Positions 12,500 through 23,658 of a DNA stretch of 64,000 nucleotides are shown one piece after another. The stretch's first letter is position 1, and the number at the start of each line of letters is the position of its first letter. This DNA is from Rhizophagus clarus (taxonomy: Eukaryota > Glomeromycota > Glomeromycetes > Glomerales > Glomeraceae): NCBI GenBank assembly GCA_015698045.1, contig BLAL01000075.1, forward strand, positions 496,001 to 560,000, read 5' to 3'. The notes under the pieces are model-generated. The model did not search any database, was not told the origin of the DNA, and was given only the letters and a program-made list of their open reading frames with translations. The translations under genes were made by a program, and so were the position numbers.

Positions 12500-13075
12500 A
12501 TCCTAGTCTAGGAATTGAACCCGGGTTGGCTATAACCCGGATCACTCGCGGGTGGGTACTGGGTAGGTATCCCGGTGGTGATAATTTCCACCCGGGTCGG
12601 GTAGGGGCAAGTGGGTCAATCTGCCAGATTACCTGCCTGGTCACCCGTATTGTTGATTTATTTTTAATAATTTTATTCGTATCGATATAAAATAGTTTAT
12701 TTAGTAAAAGAAAAATAAAAATTATTTAAATCTTTAATTATACAGTATATTAGCCCTTTTTCATTATCAACTTCTAGCCATGCCATTTTTATTCCGAATG
12801 AACGTTTATTTTCCGATGCAGGAAACCAAATTACTTTTATTTGTTACCTAAAGTAGTAAGTCAATTGTTATTTGTTAATGAAAAGAAATAGTTTGTATTG
12901 AAAAGCTTGGAGTCAATAATACCGTAATAATTTTTTTTTTTTTTGAATTTTATAATAAAAAATTAATACATAATCTTAAATGCATTATAATTTTAAAGAT
13001 TACGAGTAGGCGAGTGGATGGGTTGACGGGTTGGGTTGACCAGTCTTTCGCCGCGTGACCGCGGATTCATCCTGC
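12500..13075. repeat. GC-rich cluster of ACCCGGGT-type words, probable element remnant
   Basis: Two GC-rich blocks in AT-rich sequence (12505-12650 and 13003-13066) carry repeated CCCGGGT, GGGTTGGGT and GGGTGGGTA words. This is the same style as the ends of the TIR elements elsewhere in the window. Clean TIR tips and a target duplication could not be fixed, so it is called only as a repeat cluster. A stretch resembling a tRNA B-box occurs but no tRNA folds. Confidence 0.4.
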
Positions 13076-14169
13076 AAATTTAACAAAAACAATTAGAAAT
13101 TATTGATTTCCCACGCCGAAAATTTCAGAATCATAACAGTATCATAACAATGATTTATTATAAATGTGATGTACAAAACTTTTTAACATATGAAAATTAT
13201 TGTTCGAATAATTAAATTTTTTTGGTTGAAAATTTGAATTAAAAATAAAAATCCGGGCGACCGGGCCAAAAAAAAAAAACTTTGCGTCGTCTACTAGAAG
13301 AGTGGAATACATAAATATAGTGCTTGTGCACGTTAAACCGACAATAAATATTGAACAAAAAAAATATATACGACAATAAAAAAAAAAACTACATTTCACA
13401 TGATTTAAAGAATAATCCTTATTAAATATCGTACCTTCGCTCAATTTATAATGTCACCTGGAAACCATAGAGCACAGTCTTCTATATTAGAGATTAAGTA
13501 ATTGGCTTATACAATTCAATAAGAGTAACTGGTCACAGGGCCGAATGACTGAGGCCAATCAATTCATCTTTGGGTATATATAAAACTTTTTTTCTCATTT
13601 ATTTGGTTATTAAACAAAGGACTTAATATGGTTTTAATTTTATATAATCATAATATCGGTTTATGAAATCTGGAAACTGAACGATAGTTTTTTACAAAGT
13701 TAATTTCCAACTATAAACACTAATTAAATAGTGTTTGGTAATGGTGGCAGCAAGTTTCACTTTAATAATTCAAAAATTAATAAGTGATTACATCATAAAT
13801 CATTAATTTTTATTGTATTATTGTAAGGTTAACACAAAATTATCTTATACCGGTCAAAACCTAATTTAATGTTGTAAAATACTCTTCTTTTAACCCTGAG
13901 GTCCTGCGTCTGAGTCACGTGCTCACGTTTGAATTTAAATTGGTGTTGAATCAGCAACTCGAGATCTTGGTTAGTTAAATGCAACATCATATTTCACTTT
14001 TTGCTTGTGATTAAAATATAAAGTAATACCAACGTTCGAATTAAAAAAAAAAAATTATGACAATGCATCATTCAATGGATATTTTTTTTTTTTTTTTAAT
14101 CTGTAAAAAGAGATAATATTCCAAATAGTAAAACCATTCCAAATAATAAATATTTATCAATGTTCTTCA
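13076..14169. other. Intergenic spacer
   Basis: No gene seen. Contains TGAGGTCCTGCGTC at 13897-13910 followed by CACGT words; the same 14-mer recurs at 26450-26463. Confidence 0.4.
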
Positions 14170-15180
14170 TTAATATCGGAGAATCACAATTATATAACAT
14201 AAAAAAATAAGAAATACCGTAATAAAGAAATAAAGAAATATAACAAATAATGAATAATTCTTGCGAGGATTCCGTTCACAAGAATATAAAAATTTATAAC
14301 TATTTATCTCAACATCTGCTGTAAGATTCACATATTCAGACATAAGGGTATCTTCTGTTTCTTCTCTAGAATCCTCCGTAACTCTGTCAATTATCTCATT
14401 ATAAAATCTCTGTTCTAGTTCATCGCAGTCTTATTGAAAGTAAATACAAAGTCAAAGTAATCCGTAATGAACATCTCCTGATTACTTGAAATTTTTTTCC
14501 AATGAAAGTACTTCATGATTCATTATCAATAATTGATTCAGAGTCAAAATAAAATGTGTTAAATGTGTTCTATTTTTTTCCCCGCCAATTGAGTTTAAGT
14601 GAATTCAACTGATTTACAAATTACAAGAAGTGAATTGCACCCAACCGACTCATGGCTCCAGATGGGAATCGAAAGTTTTTAAACAATTTTTTTAAATTCT
14701 AGATGAATATCGACGGTAGCCTCAAAAATGGTCACTTGCATGAGACTCTTTAGGTAAAATCATTGTCAGAAGTTTTCTTTTTGTAAAAAGGATTTGTTCT
14801 TTGCTTTTATGTAGCCCACAGCATCATTATATTTGTTAACGCTCCAGTCTTCCATCGTAAATTTCGATAAAGCTAAGTAAGCTATTAAATAAGTTTAATA
14901 ACTCCATTACCTTCCTTGACCTCTTTTTAGATAAGTGGAGGGAATGAATGGCAAAGATGTTAGCTATTGCAGGAATCTTTTTTTCTTTCTCTTGTAAAAC
15001 CTTTAAAAGCTCGAGAATGTCTAGCTTGATAACATCTACTTCGATACCACTCATGTTTTTCGTAAATAGACTACTAGTTAATACGAAAAATAAGGACAGA
15101 ACGAACGAAAAAAACATATACTTTTTGAAATTTGGTCCGATTACCTGGATGATATGTGAATCTTCATAATCAAATTGCAT
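14170..15180 (-). CDS. Doubtful small membrane-protein gene, exon structure unresolved
   Basis: Two coding-looking pieces lie on the minus strand. The first (15180 to 14836) is an ORF of 114 residues. It has a hydrophobic run at about 22-38 and a helix-rich segment with LDILELLKVLQEKEKK and FAIHSLHLSKKRSRK. The second (14429 to 14170) follows a TTTCAATAAG acceptor. It reads through CDELEQRFYNEIIDRVTED, an acidic stretch, then a strong transmembrane helix (VIFLYFFITVFLIFLCYIIV) and a stop. Possible donors are CAG|GTAATC near 15144 and AAG|GTAATG near 14910, but I could not join the pieces in one convincing frame. It may be one multi-exon gene or two decayed ones. No known domain recognised. 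Confidence 0.3.
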
Positions 15181-16499
15181 AAAATCGCTATTTGTTAAGA
15201 AATCATATGATAATTTACGTCTAAATATACATAATTATTATTTTCATATGAACCGTTTTTATCACCATTTAATTTATTTATTATACGATCGCACAGATGG
15301 TAATTTTGCGTTGGCTATTGCAGATTAAATGTACAAGGAAAATGATTTTCATATTTCCAATTTTCTGTACAATACTAACTTTTGTAATACCTAACAAGAG
15401 GCCATTTTCCATGGGGGAGCCGGGGAGCTACCCACGGTTATTTACACTTATTTGTATGTGTATGCTCCGAGTTTTTTGACATATGGATCCCTAAAGATTC
15501 GTTCCTGAAATTACTTAAGAATCCTTAAGGATTCTTTAAAACTAATTTCAAAATCTTTATTTCCGTGATTTGATACATTTTAAGCTTGTTATCTCAGGAT
15601 TTCAACTTTAAGAATTTTTAAAATTTTGTGTAACATTCGTACTTTTTTAATAATCTATTGACTTGCACTTATTTTATAGTTTACTTTGTATATGCTGTAT
15701 ATTTATTTTGATTTATTGCATATAGTTAGTGGGATTGTTAACGGGAAATGGATGTTTAGCTAATAGGTGGCTGGGAGGATCTGAAAATGGCTCAGGCAAG
15801 ATTGACTAGAGGACATTTGTGACTATCAGACAAAATTGACCTCCAGACGAAATTGACCTGAATTTTGGATTGTATATAAGGAGGACGAAAGGAGCGAGTG
15901 GGAAAGCAGAGTTTTGTGGTTATTTAGATAGTTAAGTTACCCAACACTTGTAATAAAGGATTCACTCATATTATAAAGCGCCGAAGGAGGCAGTAATATT
16001 GGTGTGATCCTATCCGATTGTTAGTAAATAGGTCCCTTTCCGATTTTCCGTGATAAATGTTATTTTTGTAATTTTCTATATACCGATTGCTGTCTGTCGT
16101 ACTGATAAAATCCGTGGTAACGGTAACAGCAACGTGTACCACGTGATTAATATTAACAAAATTTTTTCTCTTCCATATGCTCTTTTTCTTTCCTTTTATG
16201 CTTCTTTTTATACGTCCTATACGTCCTATCCTTTCCCTTTTACACGTTCCTTTTTCTTTCCTTTTCCTTCCCTTTTTACACATACTTTCCTTCCCTTTCA
16301 CGCATTCCTTTTATTCCTTTCCTTTCATTCCACCCTCTCCTCCTTTCCTGCTCAGTATCTGCTCTTTCCGCATTTATTTAATAGGTGGCCATTGACACTA
16401 TTAACTTTTTTTTATTTTGCTTTTTGATTTAATTTTTAAATATTTTTTTTTTTAAAACTTTCTTTTGGGTCTTCAGTTTCAGAAGCTAAAAATACGTGA
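15181..16499. other. Intergenic spacer
   Basis: No gene supported. 15735-15975 looks promoter-like (TATATAAGG near 15880, AATAAA near 15953). 16160-16430 is a pyrimidine-rich tract whose long plus-strand ORFs reflect composition only. Confidence 0.4.
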
Positions 16500-17200
16500 A
16501 CAAGCGTGTGTGATGCACGGATTAGAGCTCCGAATGAGTAAGGGTCAATTCGGGTGACTCGAAAGATCAGGTCATCAAATTCATGATCTGATATCGGATC
16601 AAGGTTACAGCTTTGACCCGACCCGATTGACCCAATAACTAGAAATTAATATTTTAAAAAAGAAAATCATGTCAAAATTTTTTTTTTTAAGAAAAATACT
16701 TCAGCATTTTTTCAAATAAAGTTATAGGAAAAAAACGATGAAACGATTTTTTCGCATTTAATTTATTATTAAGAATGTCGCTTTGGTGGTTTTTTTATAT
16801 AAAATTACAAAAAAAAATGATGAATCGTTTTTTTTCGCATTTAATTATTAAGAAAAAACGATTAAGTGTTTTTTTTTTTAATATAAAAAGCTGAATATTT
16901 TTTTTCGAATTTAATTATGAAAAAATGTTTAGCGTTTTTTTCATAAAAATTATAAAAAAAAATGCGAAAAGTTTTTTTTCCACATTTAATTACTAAGAAA
17001 ACGTTTTAATGTTTTTTTTCAACAAATTAAAAAAAAAATATGCTAAAACGTTTTTTTTTTTTGCATTTAATTATGAAGAAAAACCCGTTTCTGAAAAACA
17101 GTTTAGCGTTTCTTTTGCAAATTTTAAAAAAATTTTGGGTCAAATTGATTGGGTCGGGTTAGTACTGGTTACCCGACCTAAAAAAAATATCAGGAGGGTT
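16500..17200. repeat. Probable non-autonomous TIR element with GGGTCGGGT ends
   Basis: 16525-16630 has GAGCTCCGAA, GGGTCAATTCGGGTGACTCG and TTGACCCGACCCGATTGACC. 17135-17195 has the inverted counterpart (GGGTCAAATTGATTGGGTCG, GGTTACCCGACC, GGGTTGGAACTC). Between them lies a degenerate tandem array of about 80 bp units containing CGCATTTAATTATTAAGAAAAAACG. The two ends match only loosely and no clean target duplication was found. Confidence 0.45.
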
Positions 17201-17772
17201 GGAACTCATCATAGCAAATTACCATTTTTTAGTATAACATCAAAGGATTGGTATAACATAATTTCATTCAAATTTTTTTTTTTTTTTTTGATGAAAACAA
17301 TTTCCAAAGAATAGTTCGGTACGACATGATGATTATAATTTCATCTGAATTTTAATGGTTTTTTTAATCTTTAATATTTTTAAAAAAATAATTTTAAATA
17401 AAAATAATTCAAGGTATGTTATAATAATAACTATTTCTTTTTTTAAATTTTTTTTGTTTAAAATAATTTTTAAAAAAAAAACTGATTATAATAAACGAGT
17501 AAACATTGCTAATGATTTTTTCCTCTTTTGCAAGAACCCTTCGCTTCAAACATCTGGAAACAACCTGTTAAAGGTACTTAAAGCGAGGAGATATATTTTT
17601 TTTGTTTTAAACGTTAGTAAATGTTATTTTCTTTTTTTTTTTAGATTCAGATATATAAAATTAAATTAATAAAAAAACTGATTGTCTGACCGTCAAATTG
17701 TTAAAATGAAATTATTCTTGTTACTGTTTTTTCATTCCAAATGCATATTTAACTAACAAATAATTATATTAA
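17201..17772. other. Intergenic AT-rich spacer
   Basis: Very A/T-rich; nothing recognised. Confidence 0.4.
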
Positions 17773-20077
17773 GGAATAATTTATTTAACGCACCCCTGCG
17801 TTATAACGCACCCCTTATCACGTGTTTAATTGTTTTTATTTTATTTATAAAATAATCTTAAGCCGTTAAGCGCGTTGCAACTTTTCATTATTTTATTTCG
17901 TCTCCAAGAGGCGTTCCTATAAAAAAAAACAATAAAAAAACATTAGAAATGTTAAACAAAATTAACGAAAAAAAAGAAATAAACCCTACCTTTTTGTCTC
18001 CAGAAGTCTCCAGGGGTGCTTCTATAAAAAAAAAAGACAATGGAGGGACGTTAGGGAATGTTCTTAAACGAGATTAATGAAAAAAAAAGAAACAACCCTT
18101 ACCTTTTCATTTCCAGAAGTCTCCAAGGGCGTTCCAGGTATGGCATTTTTTTCTTGTCTTTTTTCAATTTCGTTTTCATATTTCATTTTTATTAACTATT
18201 TTTTCTTCTTTTTATGGTTTATCTTTCGTTAATTTATTCCCCTTTTCTTTTTGTTTTCATTCACTTTCTTCTTTTTCATTATCGCTCCTTTTTCCTTTCA
18301 TTCTCATGATCGTTTCATCCTTATCACCATTTTGTCCTCATCGTTGTTTCATCCTTATCAATCATCATTTCATCTTCATCATCAATTATCATTTCGTCCT
18401 TATCATCAATTATCGTTTTGTCTGTCCTTATCATCGATTCTTGTTTCATACATCTGTTCTCATCGTTTCGTCTTTATCATTAATTATCATTTCATCCTCA
18501 TCATCGATTTCATTTCATCATCATCATTTCACCTCCTTTTTTTTTAGGTCTTAGTTTTGCGAACAAGGTATGACATTTTTCTTATCTTTTTTTTCAATTT
18601 TGTTTTCATATTTCATTTTTACTAACTATTTTTTCTTCTTTTTATGGTTTATCTTTCATTAATTTATTCCCCTTTTCTTTCGTTTTCATTCACTTTCTTC
18701 TTTTTCATTATCGCTCCTTTTTCCTTTCATTCTCATGATCGTTTCATTCTTATTACCATTTTGTCCTCATCGTTGTTTCATCCTCATCAATCATCGTTTC
18801 GTCTTCATCATCAATTATCATTTCGTCCTTATCATCAATCATCATTTTGTTTGTCCTTATCATCAATTATTGTTTCATACATCCATCCTCATCACCAATT
18901 ATCATTTCGTCTTTATCATTAATTATCATTTCATCCTCATCATCGATTTCATTTCATCATCATCATTTCGCCTCCTTTTTTTTTTAGATCTTAGTTTTGC
19001 GAACAAGGTATGGTATTTTTTCTTATCTTTTTTTTTAATTTTGTTTTCATATTTCATTTTTACTAACTATTTTTTTTCTTTTTATGGTTTATCTTTTGTT
19101 AATTTATTCCCTTTTCTTTTCATTTTCATTCACTTTCTTCTTTTTCATTATCGCTTCTTTTTCCTTTCATTCTCATGATCGTTTTATCCTCATCACCATT
19201 TTGTCCTCATCGTTGTTTCATCCTCATCAATCATCATTTCGTCTTCATCATCAATTATCATTTCATCCTTATCATCAATTATCGTTTTGTCTGTCCTTAT
19301 CATTGATTATTGTTTCATCCATCCTCATCACCAATTATTGTTTTATCTTCACCATCAATTATCATTTCGTTCTCATCATCAATTATCATTTCATTCTTAT
19401 CATTTCGTTCTTATCATTGTTTTGTTTTTATCATTGTTTTATTCTTGTCATCTTTTCATTTCTCCTCATCATCTTTTCATCTTTTCATTCCTTTCTTATT
19501 ATCTCTTCGTTTTTCATCATCCTTTTATTTTGTTCATCTCCCTTTGTCATCCTTTCATTTTTTTGTCCCCTTCTTGTCATCTTTTCTTTTTTTTGCCCCT
19601 CCCATTATCTTTTTATTTTCATTTCTATTCCCTTTCATTTTGTCCCCATTTCCTTTTGTTTTCGATCCTGTTCCTTTTATTTTCGCATTCTTTCCCTCTT
19701 TTTTTCACTATCTTTCTTTTTTTTTACTATATATTTTGTCTCCTATCATCTTCGTTATCTCCAATTATTTGTTTCTAATATTATTTCCATTATTTCTCTC
19801 TCTTATTATCATAATTGTTAGGCTTCTCTTTTTTGTATCATTATTATCATTACTAGTTATGTTAAAGATAAATAATTGTAAAAAATATTACCTTTGATAA
19901 ACAGGGTTTAAAGGAATAAAGTCAGTTTAATATATAAATTTTGTTATTTTTTTTGTACAATAAATTTTAGCCAATTATTTTAATTCTTAACGATAATCTA
20001 AATTAAACCGCAACCAATAAAATTTATCACGTGATAGGGTGCGTTACAACGCAGGGTGCGTTAAATAAATTTACTCA
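17773..20077. mobile_element. 2.3-kb non-autonomous TIR element, 8-bp TSD
   Basis: Left end GGAATAATTTATTTAACGC and right end (read inward) TGAGTAAATTTATTTAACGC are near-identical inverted repeats. Both continue into CACCC(C)TGCGTT, TAACGCACCC and TATCACGTG. The 8-mer TATATTAA flanks both sides exactly (17765-17772 and 20078-20085). An 8-bp duplication fits hAT-type (or KDZ-type) mobilisation. No transposase is present. The inside is two kinds of tandem repeat: about 115-bp units at 17890-18137 and about 430-440-bp pyrimidine-rich units at 18138-19440. Long plus-strand ORFs here are composition artefacts. Confidence 0.85.
18138..19440. repeat. Three 430-440-bp pyrimidine-rich tandem units with splice-like joints
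   Basis: Successive joints at 18138, 18568 and 19008 give periods of 430 and 440 bp. At two joints a 20-nt block (…TCTTAGTTTTGCGAACAAG, 18548-18567 and 18988-19007) is preceded by a long T run ending in AG and followed by GTATG. The rest of each unit is TCATC/TTTC-rich. Confidence 0.7.
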
Positions 20078-20270
20078 TATATTAAATACTTTAATAACAT
20101 AAAGTAAGTAATTTAGTATTGTGATTTATTTACATTGTATAAAAATAATTTACTATATGAAAAAAAAACTTTTTAAATATATTTATACGTATGGTCAAGA
20201 AACTCCATGATTGATATAAAAATGCCACAGGAAATTTTGAATTGCAACTTTACCTTAAGGTCCTCTTCTA

Positions 20271-22532
20271 TCCTGTCCTGTACTATACTATATTACAATA
20301 ATTACCCGTATTAAATAATTTTAAATTGTGCAACGTGTGGTTTGACTGCGCCTGATCTATTCTGTTTTTATAGTTAGAAAGTTATTTTTGATTCCCGTTA
20401 ATTGATGTTTTTACTAATATTAATAAGTAGCGGATAATTAAGTTTTTTTTGGTAATAATGATAGATCGGAGAAAAATTTTTTTTCATAATCAATATGTAT
20501 AACTAAAAAGAAAAGGTCACATTAATCTATCATATTTTCTTGGTTAGATATTTTTTTTTTTTAGGATCATACTTTATACTGCGATTTCCGATCATTATTT
20601 CTATTAGCTACAATCCATATCTATATTATTTGGATAATAATTTTAAGTTGCGAACGTATGATGCATTTGCGCCAGATATTAGTGGCCGGTTACAAATTTT
20701 TTTTCTTTCATGAGATTTTATTTTATTTTATTTTATTTTTTTTTTGATTTTTATTTACACAAGTCCTACTCGGATCAGTAAGCAATTACTTTTTTTTTAG
20801 TTTTTTTTTATTTCATTTTTCTCTTTTGTAGGCTCCATTAACACCAAAAAAAAACAGCTGACAAAATTGGTTAAATAACACAATTGATGATATTTGCAAA
20901 GATGCCACTTTATTACTTTAAATTTCACCAGCTAATTCACCAAGTAGAAACACCACGAGTGGCTAACCCATTGTTCAGGTATATTTCGAAGTTTTTATTC
21001 AAAACTTTTTAAATATTATTTTTTATTTTTTTTTTGTTTTCTTTTCTAAGTGGGTTTCTTTTTTTTTTTTTTAATAGATATCAGCTCTATTTAGTTCGAT
21101 CTTTTGGACTTTATGGATAAGTATTATAGTTTCGAAGCTTTCAGTTTGCTTTGAAACTTTTTTTTAAACTTTTTTTAATATTTTTTATTCTAAACTTTTT
21201 TCCGAAGTTTTTCTTTTTTTTATAGATATTATGGACCTTAGTGACTGGTTTCTATGACTTCAGTAGTAACAATTCATTCTGTCAACACGTGTATTTTGAA
21301 AAGATATTAATTGTGTCAACACATTTAACATTACCAGATAATGAAAAACATTCAGTTGAATTTCTTTGGATGCAGATTTTGGTACGTAGGGTCTGATAGA
21401 TTCTGATAGGAAATTGGAAGATTTTTTTTTTTCAAATAATTTATTTAACGAAACATTAATTAATTTTTCGCTTATTTCTTTTTTTAGGTGATAGGTTTCT
21501 TAATGTATGGGAATATCAATTTTTTAAATTGATTTATTAACAAAATGTTAACTAATATTTTAATTATTTTTTTTTTTTTAGATGGAACATATTTTTATTC
21601 ATAGTCCATTGACTATAAAATTTCATAAAATTTAAAAAAAATATAATAGTGAATTATGATTTTTTGAAACTCTTGGACATAGATTTTGGTAAAAGTGGAA
21701 ATATTATGAATTGTTATACAAAGTATTTATTGATATTTTGTTTTGTCCCTTTTTCTTTATAAAAGTTTTTTTATTGGGTTTGGGTGTGTTGAATTTTGAT
21801 GATTAGTTTTTTTATATTTTTTTAATAAAACATTTCTGACATTTCTTTTTTCCTTCTTTTTGTAAACTGGCAGTTTTTTGGAGTATTTAAACATATGGAT
21901 AACCTAATATTTCATTTATTTTCTTTTGTAGCCTTCAAGATATCAGACATGTGGGATACAGAAAATGGTAAGTTTTGCAACAGATGTTGTAAAACTTTAT
22001 TTTTTTATTTTTTTTTTTAAATCGGAAACATTTAATAACATTTGATTTTTTTAGGTATATTAGATGATAAAGCTTCACTGTAAACCTAATTTTATTTTGA
22101 TTTTTTCTAATCAGAAACGTTACTAATGTTTATTATTCATTTGTAGATTACTTTTAGTTCCTTTCAGCTATTGGATATTGGTAAGTTTGAAATTGTTCAA
22201 AACTTAATTTTTTAATTAAAAACTAATGTTTTTTTTTCTTTTTAAAATGAAAAAATGCTAAGTTTCACAAGTTTCACAAAACTTATTAACTTAACTTTTT
22301 TTACTAATGTTTTACTCACTTATTTATAGATTTCAGATCGGAAATATACTGGGAAATGTTTCTTAATATTTATTATACAGTTATTCTATTTTTGTTATTT
22401 GGCAGTTCATTTTGCTAACACTGATACAGTAAGTAATTAATAAATTACATGTAATTGCTATATTGGCATTACTTCTTTTTAATATATTATATTGATTTAA
22501 ATACCCATTGCGAAGCAATGAGCGGCTGCTAG
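20271..22532 (+). mobile_element. Probable non-autonomous Helitron
   Basis: The right end has the Helitron signature. A hairpin CATTGC-GAA-GCAATG (22506-22520) is followed by AGCGGCTG and the terminal CTAG (22529-22532), with T next. The likely left end is A|TCCTGTCCTGTACTATACTA at 20271, starting with TC after an A, so the host target would be AT. There are no TIRs and no target duplication, as expected for Helitrons, and no Rep/helicase ORF. The inside (20830-22440) is a string of short exon-like blocks bounded by T-rich AG acceptors and GTA donors, possibly captured gene pieces. The left end is less certain than the right. Confidence 0.55.
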
Positions 22533-22839
22533 TAATATACTATAAAACTTAAGAAAAAAAATTTCGCCTAAATATGGGGAGTGATAAGGTATCCTCCGCC
22601 GATCAATTTTTTTTAAAAAATACCTAGTTATTATCTGATCATCAAATTTAAATTCTAATTTTGGCCAACATAATTAAGCCACTTTCTAAGGGCAGTTAAT
22701 TATGTTACTGGGCCTGCTTGTCGGGCATCATTCTTATATATTACTTAATAAGATTTCAATATAAGTTAAAAATTAATAATAGTAATAAAAAAAAGAAATA
22801 TATTAATAATAAGGAAATTGTTTATTACTCGCTGAAACA

Positions 22840-23450
22840 TCAGTATTTTACATGCATGATTTTGGATTTGTTTTTTGTTTACCATTATTATCATTCTTCG
22901 TGTGTTATGATTCGTTGTCATGAACTTGTATTTTCTTCTCTACCTCAAGGTGTTTATACAAGAAAATTTTCTTGGCTTCAAATTAATTTCATTTTGAACC
23001 ATTATTGGAGACTGCATTTAGGAATGAGCGTATAAGAGTTATATAACATGGTACTGTATAACATAAATAACGTGTTTTATAACATCATATATGTTATTTA
23101 TGTTATATGTTATGGTTTTTCTTCCTGTGCCATGTGCCCATGTTAAAAATTAAAATTGGATGTGCGAATTAAAAAAACTTGATAATATAATATTTCAAGG
23201 TTTACCATTACGTGAGTTAACGAGACATAATCATTTTTTTGTAACGTGGCTAATTTTAAGGATTTTAAGAATTGCGGCTTTTTTGAACAAGAATAAGCCA
23301 TAAAAATCGATTTGTCGCAGTTTCAGAATTCTGCTATCCCATTAAGGATTTTAAGAATTGCGGCTTTTTTGAACAAGAATAAGCCATAAAAATCGATTTG
23401 TCGCAGTTTCAGAATTCTGCTATCCCATACAAAAAAAGTACTTGATAAAA
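22840..23450 (-). pseudogene. Decayed duplicate of the repeat-peptide gene's 5' region
   Basis: This stretch parallels 24880-25390, the start and upstream region of the repeat-peptide gene, in the same order and orientation. It has a GCATGATTTT block with TTCGTGTGTTAT (22854-22910 versus 24888-24915), GTTTATACAAGAAA versus GTTTATATAAGAAA, CATGTTAAAAAT-TAAAATT (about 23133 versus 25118) and TGTAACGTGGCT. A GCGGCTTTTTTGAAC...AAGCCAT motif is followed by ATCGAT. The exon-1-like ATG leads only to a short frame with stops, and no peptide repeats follow, so it is a relic. Confidence 0.5.
23256..23427. repeat. 86-bp perfect tandem duplication
   Basis: 23256-23341 is repeated without visible change at 23342-23427 (contains AATTGCGGCTTTTTTGAAC and TTTCAGAATTCTGCTATCCC). 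It lies within the relic 5' region, about 230 bp beyond the repeat-peptide gene's stop. Perfect identity implies recent origin. Confidence 0.9.
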
Positions 23451-23658
23451 AAAATCGGAGTATGGATGTTTATAGATTAAACATTACATTATATTTTCGC
23501 AATTTATTATAGAAGTTAAATTTTAATATACAATATCTGATATTTTTATTTATATTTATTACAGTTTACATTGACCAAAAATCAAAATATATAACTATAT
23601 ATAACTCTCATGTTTATTAATCTATGTTTATGTTCTATTATGATATCCAGGCGACAAG

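Noticed and set aside
12505-12580. Possible tRNA (GGGTTCAATTCC B-box-like word)
   Set aside because: No matching A-box, anticodon arm or acceptor stem could be folded; the word belongs to the CCCGGGT repeat cluster.
15735-15975. Solo LTR
   Set aside because: TG start, TATA and AATAAA are LTR-like, but there is no second copy, clear CA end or target duplication.
18251-19897. Long plus-strand ORFs rich in Ser, Phe and His
   Set aside because: They arise from TCATC/TTTC repeats inside a non-autonomous element and have no start context, domain or splice support.
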